DNA of 26,561 nt from Mikrocytos mackini. Lineage: Eukaryota; Endomyxa; Ascetosporea; Mikrocytida; Mikrocytiidae. Positions 18,124-26,561 of the stretch are shown piece after piece (position 1 is the stretch's first letter; each line of letters starts with the position of its first letter). The DNA lies in the NCBI GenBank assembly GCA_030180075.1, contig JASNJN010000253.1, positions 1-26,561 of the forward strand. The letters are read 5' to 3'. A program made the translations under genes and the position numbers. The notes under the pieces were generated by a model. That model was not told where the DNA came from and made no database searches. It saw nothing but the letters and a program-made list of their open reading frames with translations.

Positions 18124-18794
18124 TATCTTAACAAAATTTTCCCTACAAAATTTTTCTCTAAATAAAAAAATCATCTGGGTGATATCGAAACAATATCCGT
18201 TTTTCTTGAACTATTCGATATTCGAAATTGTCGGATCTCCCGTATCTACTCTGGTTAGCTCGATTAAACATGATGTTATTTATGTCAATATATTTAAAAG
18301 TTATTTATGTTTGTTCCAGTGATTGAACCAGTTAAAACCCCATGGGAAAGGTATTCAACCACCGATAATAAACACGGTTTACTACAGAAATCTTCCGGTT
18401 AACCGCTTTATAAAGGAAATCTTGATATCACAAAAACCGGGAACCGTTTGCTATCAAAATATCAGTTTTCCGGATTTTTCGGTTAACCGTTTTGCGAACA
18501 CTAACTAAGAGATACGAATGAACAAATATAATACTATTCATGTAGAATCAGTGTACGTAATATTAAATTATTGCTCAAAATTTGTTATAAAGCTGTACAT
18601 AACAATATACATTGAAGTTTTTAGAAATCGGCCATCCCTAGTTATAACGAGCCGTGACACTCTACGACATTATTGAGGCAGTCGATTTTAAGTTATTAAC
18701 CATTAAATACGGAATACATTTGCTTGAAACATGATTATCGCCGATAAACTATTTTACAAAATTAACATTTTTGTTATAGAATATATCTCTACAC
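18124..18794. other. AT-rich repeat-like spacer upstream of RPA2
   Basis: No gene. It has two copies of the palindrome CGGTTAACCG (near 18400 and 18480) in similar surroundings (TCGGTTAACCG then TTT), and ATTCGATATTCG-type motifs near 18215 that recall the 14159 element, so part of it may be another old element. The 5' control region of RPA2 must lie at its right end, but I see no AAATTT-like box before that ATG. Confidence 0.4.
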
Positions 18795-21700
18795 ATGCCA
18801 AATAACAACCATTTTGCTTCTTTCCACATAAACTCGTTCAACAACACCCTCGGAAATACTGGTTATGTTTTTGACAAAATAAAAAACATTTCCCCTTTTA
18901 CGGCTCGGATCAACATAGAACACAATCTTTATCTCAGAGTTTCCTACCTTGAATTAACACTGGAAAAGGTTCTCAATTCCGACCACACATTAACACCAGC
19001 CATGTGTCGGATTTCCGGGAAAACCTACTCTACAACAGGAAGAATCACAATAAAGTTCGAGCTTCTGCGTCTTGTAGAAGGCAACAAATACGAAAGCATA
19101 TTCACCAAAGAAGCCAAGACCCCTATTGGTGAACTACCCATCATGATTGGTAGTCAACTGTGCCTTTTGGACAACGCTTCAGATGAAACAAAGCACAGGC
19201 ACAAAGAGGACACCAAGGATAAGGGTGGATATTTTATTGTAGATGGCACAGAAATATACATTCGAAATTTACTAGCCCAAAAATCCAACATGTTACTTAG
19301 CCACAATGTAAATGTAAGCGCTAAATACGGCGGTTACTACAAAGACACACGGATTGATTTTAATGCAGAACAGCTAAACACAGATTTTGTCACTAATACT
19401 TTGCATTTACTGAAGAACAATTTAATAACAATAAAATTACAATTAAAAAGAGCTTTAATGTTTCCTATTTTCTTACTATTAAAGTTACTTTCAAACAAAA
19501 CAGACAAAAAGATTTTCGATGACATTTTCAGTTTAATAAAATCTCAAATAAATTACGGAAACGAATACAAACAAAATAACACTTTTATTTTCAATAATTT
19601 GTTCATTCTTCTAAAGCGGAACTTTCTTTACTTCAATCAACTCGAAACCATTCACAAGGATTTTTACAACCAATAAACGTTTAAATTCTTTGGAAACACA
19701 AATGCTCCAAAAACAAATGAAGAACTATCTGCTCTATTTATCAATATTTTTAAAGCGTACCACAGAGGGAATTACAATATAGAATTGGACTCTTCTTTGA
19801 ACGATGAAGAACAAGCAACAAAAATATTGGACGAAACTTTGTTAATACAATGTAAAGACAATTTACAAAAGTACCACGTACTTATAAACGGATTAGTAAA
19901 ACTTTTTCTAATTCAAGAAAAGTTAATATTTACAGATAACAAAGACACTCTTGACAACCTTAAAGTGGTACCTTCAGGATTCCTTTATTTCAGAGCTTTT
20001 ATACAAGTTCTGTCAACTAAAAGATATTTGGCTATTGAGCGAATTAAAAAATTGTTTAAGATAAAGTTATCAGAAAAAGATGCCAAACTAGAAGGCGTAA
20101 TTGAATACGTTAAAGAAAATATTGAAACCAATTTAGACTACAAAGTTCAAAGTTTAATGAATATGTTTCTACAAACGGGGACTTTAAGAGCCATAATTTC
20201 TAATGTTCCGATTAAACAGTCTACAGGTTTGGCGCAGAGGCTCGAGAGAATAAACTTTATTACATATGCAAATAACATGAGCTCAGTTCATAGGGGTTCT
20301 TTCTTTGTAGACTCTAAAAACACAAAGATTAGAAAATTAAGACCAGAAACTTTTGGGTTTTTGTGTCCAGTTAACACGCCAGACGGAGACCAATGTGGAC
20401 TTTTGTCATGCTTGACGTCGAATACTATATACTCTGAAATTTCAATTAAAAGTGAGGGTGGAAATAATGTAGTGGATGATTTGGTTCGAATAATACAAAA
20501 CTACAACGAAATAGAAAAGAAAATTAAAAACAACAAATGTGTTCCAGTTCTTCTAAATGGTTTTGCAGTCGGGTTTATATTGAAAGGTAAAACAGTTGCA
20601 TTTTGTGATAAATTAACACTGCTAAAGAAAAATGTGAAATTTCAATTTTTGTCTATTTCAAATAATGCAACAGACAATATAATAGGACGGTTTAAGTGCG
20701 TTGATTTAAGCCTACAGCAAAACTTGTTGTTTAGACCTGTTTACAACATAGCACACAAATTCACAGAATATATATCTCCCACAGAACAGGCTCACATGAA
20801 CATTTATTGCTTTTCAGGAAGAGATGAGTACCAAAGTGATTTGGCATTACTAACCGCTGGTTTTACACACAAAGAGGTTTCTATAAACGGTCTGTTTTCC
20901 ACTGTGGCGTCTTGGACGCCTTATTCGAACACAAACCCTTCTCCTCGAAACATGTACCAATGCACTATGCTTAAACAGTCACTAAGTTTCCCTACTCTAA
21001 TGTACAAACAACTCGCTGAGAAAAAAGTGCACGTAATGAGTACTTTACAAAAGCCCATCACTCAAAATATAAACTTTGGTAATAATGTGGAACTAATGAA
21101 TGAACGTCCAACTGGAGTAAATATTGTAATAGGTGTTCTTTCGTACACAGGTTACGATATGGAAGATGCTTTGATATTAAATAAAGCATCTTTAGAAAGA
21201 GGACTTTTTAATGCTTTCGTTATAACTCGTGAAACAATTGATTTCACTGAAAAATCTAAACAGTCTGCAAAAAGACTTTGCAATTTAGATGAAAGGAAAA
21301 GGAGAAGGATAAAATCGCTTAGTGTAGATGGACTTCCAGAAGTAGGTACTCGACTGACATACGGGGATCCAATGTATAGCTTTATAGACAGCAACATTGG
21401 GAACATAGAAGTGGTACACTATAAGAAAGACGAGCCTGCAATTGTAGACGCGGTGTATCCAGTTGAACATTCTAGAGACAACCATCTCGTCAAGGCCGTC
21501 ATTAAGCTTAGAATTAGCAGATACCCAAGAATAGGGGATAAGTTTAGTTCTAGACACGGACAAAAGGGAACTGTGAGTATTCTATGGCCAGCAGAGTCTA
21601 TGCCATTCAATGATAAAGGTATTGCATTCGATGTCATTATCAATCCACACGCATTCCCTTCGCGTATGACTGTTGGAATGCTTATCGAGATTATTTCTGC

Positions 21701-22340
21701 CAAAATAGGCTGCTTAGAAGGAGAAGTTCAAGACAGTAGTCCTTTTATGAAAGAAATTAACAAACTCCAAAACACAAAAGTAGAGAGTTATGATGAGTAC
21801 TACAAAAAACTACTGGTTAAGAACGGATTTGATGAAACAGGGGAAGAAACTGTGTACAGTGGGATAACAGGAAATAAGTTCAAGGCTAAAGTGTTTATGG
21901 GAGTCTGTTACTACCAACGATTGAAGCAAATGGTGAATGACAAGAGTCAGGTCAGAGCTTGCGATGGAGGAAGGAATGCATTGACGAGACAACCTGTGAA
22001 AGGTAGAAAGAATAAAGGAGGACTTAGGTTTGGAGAAATGGAAAGGGATAGTTTAATCGCCCATGGAGCTTCTTATTTGTTAAAGGAAAGGCTGCTAAAT
22101 GTGTCCGACCCTTTTATGATTAAGGTTTGTTCTACTTGTAATACGTATAACAATGTAGTGTGTAAGAGAGTGGAAGAACAGAGCCAAAATTGAAAGAGCG
22201 GGGTAGGGAAACTATACACGTGCTTGAATTGCAAAGATAAGGCCGAGTTGAAAAGTATAATGATCCCTTTCGCAACAAATTACTTGGTAAATGAGCTGTA
22301 TGCCATGGGAATAGGAATGAAGATAGAAATAAAAAAATAA
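18795..22340 (+). CDS. RPA2: RNA polymerase I second-largest subunit, with two in-frame stops
   Basis: One phase runs from ATG 18795 to TAA 22338 (1181 codons, the normal size for Pol I RPA135/POLR1B) but contains TAA at 19674 (codon 294) and TGA at 22191 (codon 1133). The subunit forms half of the active-site cleft of the nucleolar enzyme that makes rRNA. Pol I identity comes from HINSFN near the N-terminus, CRISGKTYSTTG, and LPIMIGSQLCLL. Catalytic-core motifs are present: GYDMEDALILNK at about 786, KFSSRHGQKG at 916-925, and KNKGGLRFGEMERDSLIAHG. The C-terminal zinc ribbon is CSTC at 1112-1115 and CLNC at 1143-1146, and the TGA falls between its two halves. Everything between and after the stops is well conserved, so they are either errors, very recent mutations, or read through. 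Both could be single transitions from CAA and CGA/TGG. Confidence 0.9.
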
Positions 22341-22480
22341 AACTTAAAATAATTAATAAACTTATATATTGAGCATGTATTAATTGAGCACATGGTTTAC
22401 AATAGAACGCCTCAATAACAAATAGCGAAGTCTTTAGAAAGAATTATCCCAGTTTTCATTTTTTGAAATTTTAAATTTTG
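22341..22480 (+). promoter_or_regulatory. Spacer with AAATTT box before the coiled-coil gene
   Basis: Contains AATAAA at 22355-22360, a possible RPA2 poly(A) signal. At 22465-22480 the box GAAATTTTAAATTTTG sits directly against the ATG of the next gene, the same start-proximal signal seen before CCT5 and the 1009 gene. Confidence 0.5.
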
Positions 22481-23140
22481 ATGGATAAACAAGACCGATT
22501 GTCGTTGTTCGGTTATATGAAGAGACAGCTCATGTCTGAGGTGTCCACAAAGACTATGGAAGATATGGAGATTGTTAATGATCTCGTTGCTCAAATAGAC
22601 AGAAATAAAAAACTCAAAGCCAAACTAGCTGAATTTACTAAAACAGAACAACAATTGGATAAAGTGTTATCTGATGCCAGAGACAACGACCTATACAGTC
22701 AGCACTTTGAATTTATATTCCCCGTACTGCTTAACAAAAAGGAAGAACTCAACCAATCAAAAGAATCGTATGTAAATAAGATCAGCAAAATCGACGTTGA
22801 TTTTTCCATTCTTTCAAAAAAGTTAAAAGCAGAGTCTGACAAGCTCAAGGAGTTAAAATCTCAAAAGGAAAGCCTCACCAAAGCAAACGAGGGGTTCAGG
22901 GTAGAAATAAAAAGCCTTAACATTGACAATTTAATCACTCAACAAAACGTTATCAAAAACGAAATTTTGATTAAAAAGATGGAACTTGTAAATATGAAAA
23001 TTTTCGGTAAAAAGTGCGACAAAGAAATGGGGCCCGATTTACAAAGGAAAACAAACCAGGTAAACGACGTTATTGTCAAATACATGGAAGAACTCAGCAA
23101 AGTGATGAACAAAATTTCAGACATCGAAGATACGAACTAA
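22481..23140 (+). CDS. Small coiled-coil protein of unknown function
   Basis: Intact 219-residue frame from ATG 22481, which touches an AAATTT box. Apart from a short N-terminal segment (MDKQDRLSLFGYMKRQL) and a less helical patch around residues 75-85 (SQHFEFIFPVLL), the protein is a highly charged heptad-like helix over most of its length, rich in K, E, L, N and S. There is no membrane segment or catalytic motif. Coiled coils of this size occur in kinetochore, spindle-pole, vesicle-tether and microsporidian-specific proteins; I cannot choose among them. Its stop is only 17 bases from the SMC2 stop on the other strand, so the two genes converge tightly. Confidence 0.8.
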   Translation: MDKQDRLSLFGYMKRQLMSEVSTKTMEDMEIVNDLVAQIDRNKKLKAKLAEFTKTEQQLDKVLSDARDNDLYSQHFEFIFPVLLNKKEELNQSKESYVNKISKIDVDFSILSKKLKAESDKLKELKSQKESLTKANEGFRVEIKSLNIDNLITQQNVIKNEILIKKMELVNMKIFGKKCDKEMGPDLQRKTNQVNDVIVKYMEELSKVMNKISDIEDTN

Positions 23141-23157
23141 TTAAATTTTGTATTAGT

Positions 23158-26100
23158 TTATTTATTGTTACTTGACCTAACCACTGAAGAGACTCCTTCC
23201 GAGAACTTGGTTCTAAACACAACATTGGCATTTTGGAACAGGCCTTCTTTCAAACTAACAATTAAAAACTGTGAGCTTGAAAAATGCTTTTTAAGCATTA
23301 TACCAATGTTCTGTGTGTGTGTTAAATCCAACGCGGCGTCTATTTCGTCTAATATGTAGATAGGCGCGGGTTTAAATAACAACAAACTCAATATAAGACT
23401 CAAAGCCAACAGAGACTTTTGTCCACCACTTAACTCGCTCAAACTTTCCTTCCAAGTATTTCCTAGTTTAACTTTGATTTCCAAACCTTCTTTTATTTTC
23501 TTTCCTTGGAGAGTTTTAAGCTCACAACAATTCCCTGGTAATAAAGTGCTAAAAATACTGTTGAAGTTCCTATTAACATGTTTCCATGCGTTTACTAAAG
23601 CCTCGTCTTTCCTTTTGTCAAGTTCAACTAAAACCGCGTTTATTTTCTTTTTATCCTTTATAACTTTATCTCTTTTCTTAATCAATTCTTTGAACTCTTT
23701 TGTTGTCTTCTCCTGTATAACGAACACTTTTTTGTTTACCTTAGTACTTAAACTTTCTAGTGAATTCTCTAACTTTTTAACGACGCCATCCAAATTCTTT
23801 TTGCAATCGGGGTTAGCTTTAATAAACCCCTCATAAAACTCCCTCAAGTCTGCAACGTTTCCATCCACGTCTACCAGCTCTTCTTTTACTGTCTTTAACT
23901 CTCTTTCGTTCTCTCTTAATGACTTTCTTAGCTTGTTTACGTTATCTTCGACTTGCTTTCTATTGACGTCTAATTTCCCCCTTTTGTTTTTGTTGCTTTC
24001 TAAATTGATCCTAATTTCCTCCGCTTTCTCAAACAACTGATTTTCAATAATTTTTTGTTTTCTGAGTTCTTCCTTTTTAGAGTTTAATTGATCGTTCAAA
24101 GTGTCAACGTCATTGTCTACTTTAGCTTTTTCTTCTTTGTTTCTAAGCTTAGCTTCAGAACTCTTTGCATACTTTTCTTTTAGTGAGTTAAGTTGTATTT
24201 GAACCTTTATAAATTCCTTTTCTTTCTTTTGGAAATCTCTGATTTTGTCGTTCAATCTTTTGCTGAGTTCTTTTTTGTCTAATTTGTTATTTTTAAATGT
24301 AAATGAATTTATTTCTTTTCTTTTTGTTATTAAATTGTTTAGCTTACCTTGAAGTTCACTAAACATTTCTTTATAGTTCTGTAAGTTTTGTTCTAGCTTT
24401 TGTATGTCTTCTTTGTTGGTTACTCCTATGCCTATATCAAACCTAGACTTTAAGCCCATAAATCTATTTTCGTTCGCAACGTGTCTTTCACAGTCTTTTC
24501 TCATTGTATTTAATTTAGCGTCTAGTGCTTTCCCATTTGAAGAGATAGCGTCATACTCTTTGTTTTTCATACAAAGTATGTCTCTTAATGTATTTATTTT
24601 TTGTATTTTGTCCAGTAAATTATTGCTCGTATTTCTAAACCCTCCAGAAACCGTTCCAGCGGGCGAATAAGTGTCTCCTTCTAATGTAACGACTTTGTGA
24701 TCTTTCAGGTTTTTTGTGTATGCAACATTTTTAGCCGTTCTATTATTACCACAAACAATACTCCTCCCAAATACGTAATCAATGGCTTTAGTGTAAAATT
24801 TGTCGAATTCCAAGCACTCTGAAGCCAGTCTTATATTTTTGTCGTCCATGGTAGACTTCAGACTTTGTATTTCTGTGTTATTTATTGGGTTAGCTTTAAT
24901 TTTGTTTATTGGAATCATTGTTGCTCTTTTTGTGAGCCCTCCAGATGTAAGAACTAGTTTGCTTACGATATGATCTGTAACAACAATGTTGTTTAATTTT
25001 GCACCTGCTACTGTTTCGATAGCGAGTGAGTCATTATTGTTTTTTATGGTTATTAATTCGGCAACAATTCCTTTTAAGCCTTTCTCCTTTTTCTTTAAAA
25101 ACTCCTTATATGGGAAAATAGAAACTTGTTTGCACAATTCTTCTTCGCTTTTGGTAATTTCATTTTTTAACCTCTGTTGTTTGTGATTAATATTGTTCAA
25201 GTCTTCTTCTTGCTCTTTGAAATTTCGTATAAAATCCCTTCTCTCCACTTTGGTTTTATTTAATGTTTCATATTCTTCTTGAATTGGTTTAAGCTCTTTT
25301 TCTTCCATTTCTTTTTCTTTCCTTTTATTTGTAATGTCTTTTTCCAATGTCTTCAAATAAGGTTCTACATTTAACTTTTCCTGCTCTAAAACTTTAATTT
25401 CGTTATCTAAGTTTTCTAGGACAGTTTCTTCATTTGTCTTTTCTTGCGCTATTTTATTTTTGGCTTCTAATGTTTCTTTCTCAGTTTTTTGTTTTTCCAA
25501 CTCATTCTTTACATCGGTGTACTTTTCTTGTGCTTTATCGAGTTGTTCTTTTTCTTTCTTTTCATTCTTTGTAGATCTTGAAATTAAGCTCTCAGTTGTT
25601 TTGGCTATTTCATTTAAATTTTCTATTTTTGTTTCTAGTTTGATAATTACTTCTTCTATTTCTCGAACCTTAGTCTTCTGTTGGTTTAATTCTTTATCTG
25701 ACGTTTGATCCCCTGCTTTAATTTTAAATGTTTTTTCTTCATTGAGAGATTTAATCTTTTCATTCAATTTTACTAATTCAGCTTCATTAGTTTCAATAGA
25801 ATCTTTTATACTTAAAATGTTTGACGCAAGATCGTTCTTTCTGCCATGAACAGAGATAGTCTCCAAAGCGTCCAAAGCCTTATGAGCCAGTTCAAGTTTT
25901 GTTTGCATTGATTGCCACTCTTTAAAAATTTCTTGTTCTTTCTCTAATTTTTTTAGTTTAGGTCTAATTTCCTTTTCTAAAATGTTGTTTATTTCAAGAA
26001 GTTTTGATTCTTTTTTGTCTATCACTTTCTTAGCATTTTGCTTTTTGAACTCATACATTCGCGTCCCCACTACCTCTTCAATCATTTCAAGTATGGCTTT

Positions 26101-26561
26101 GGGGCTCATGTTTAACACCTGGGCTACTCGGCCCTGCATGATCATGAAATGGGGGTTGTTGATGTTAAGGTGGATAGATTGGAATAAGTTCTGCACACGA
26201 TTAGGCTGTGCGTTACAACCGTTTATTAGATACTTTGTCTTTCCACCTATAGCTACTTGACGAGCGATGGAAATTTCTTTAAACGATTCATAGCCTGGTG
26301 GAGACGAATTAGGGTCTGAATTGTCGAATAGAAGCGAGACAGAAGCTCTANTNNTCNNNGANGGTCAGTCCGGGATAAATAGAGCTTCTGTCTCGCTTCT
26401 ATTCGAATTAGGGTCTGAATTGTCGAATAGAAGCGAGACAGAAGCTCTATTTATCCCGGACTGACCCTCTTTGAATATTAGTCCTTGTAAGTTCTGGACT
26501 CGGACTTTCGCCATTTTGCTCAACCCGAGAACAAAGCATATTGAATCTAGAATGTTTGATT
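23158..26561 (-). CDS. SMC2: Condensin ATPase subunit SMC2 (N-terminus beyond right edge)
   Basis: SMC2 pairs with SMC4 in condensin and compacts chromosomes using ATP. The frame runs leftward from the window edge, opening with [15 protein letters not shown], so the Walker A loop lies just outside and only about 35 residues are missing. Then come [36 protein letters not shown] and GTRMYEFKK (head), a long coiled coil, the hinge (about 25090-24640, ending GTVSGGF), the second coil, the ABC signature [10 protein letters not shown] (23411-23440), and Walker [12 protein letters not shown] (23330-23358). [13 protein letters not shown] and LTHTQNIG are typical of SMC2 rather than other SMCs. The frame is broken at 26306-26466 by a 99-bp duplicated and inverted segment carrying Ns and a stop, most likely an assembly fault; removing 99 bases restores the family sequence in phase. 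Confidence 0.93.
26306..26466. repeat. Forward-inverted-forward repeat with Ns inside SMC2
   Basis: A 57-bp segment starting GAATTAGGGTCTG occurs at 26306-26362 and again at 26405-26461, 99 bases apart. Between and overlapping them are 44-bp inverted arms at 26363-26406 and 26423-26466 around a 16-base spacer. The N-rich bases 26351-26362 agree at every called position with the matching bases of the second copy. This is the pattern of a fold-back read or misjoin. Confidence 0.9.

Noticed and set aside
18323-18508. 61-residue frame upstream of RPA2
   Set aside because: It lies in repeat-like AT-rich DNA with palindromes and shows no protein-like feature.
3064-22193. A changed genetic code in which a stop codon is sense
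   Set aside because: All three stop codons occur in frame at different places, while CCT5, the coiled-coil gene, the 826-residue gene and the rest of SMC2 are free of internal stops and end normally. No single reassignment fits.
1-26561. tRNA genes and CRISPR arrays
   Set aside because: I scanned for cloverleaf-type GGTTCGAATCC arms on both strands and for evenly spaced repeats and found none. The TTCGAAC near 920 is inside the disordered coding frame with no matching stem.

Overview
The window looks like a piece of a transposon-rich microsporidian (or closely related) nuclear genome. The support is intronless genes with short gaps between them, strong AT bias, an AAATTT-like box just before several start codons, and divergent versions of eukaryotic housekeeping proteins: chaperonin CCT epsilon, the second-largest subunit of RNA polymerase I, and condensin SMC2. 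The phylum is inferred from these traits and not proven by a marker gene. Scattered N bases and one fold-back join show that the assembly is draft quality.

Layout. 1-1009 (minus): 5' part of a disordered, low-complexity protein gene that runs off the left edge. 1402-2549 (minus) and 6805-6941 (minus): two pieces of what is probably one gene for a single-pass membrane protein, split by a 4.26-kb Ty3/gypsy LTR retrotransposon (2550-6804, plus) with 146/148-bp LTRs and a pol gene broken by stops and frameshifts. 7329-8969 (plus): CCT5. 9025-11505 (minus): a large unrecognised helical protein. 11673-18121: about 6.5 kb of mobile-element debris. It holds two back-to-back TIR elements, a GC-rich retroposon-like block with a 14-bp target duplication that carries another TIR element, a 736-bp inverted repeat, a hAT-like element with a second hAT-like element nested inside it (both with perfect 8-bp target duplications), a decayed gene that the hAT pair landed in, and a pogo/Tc1-like element. 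18795-22340 (plus): RPA2 with two in-frame stops. 22481-23140 (plus): a small coiled-coil protein. 23158-26561 (minus): SMC2, missing only its extreme N-terminus beyond the right edge.

The intact genes concern protein folding (CCT), rRNA transcription (Pol I) and chromosome condensation (SMC2), with no sign of a shared pathway. The accessory interest lies in the nested insertions, the retroelement whose gag start codon sits in its own LTR, the in-frame stops in an otherwise conserved Pol I subunit, and the hairpin-rich retroposed block. I found no convincing tRNA, rRNA, CRISPR array or new defence-type system.
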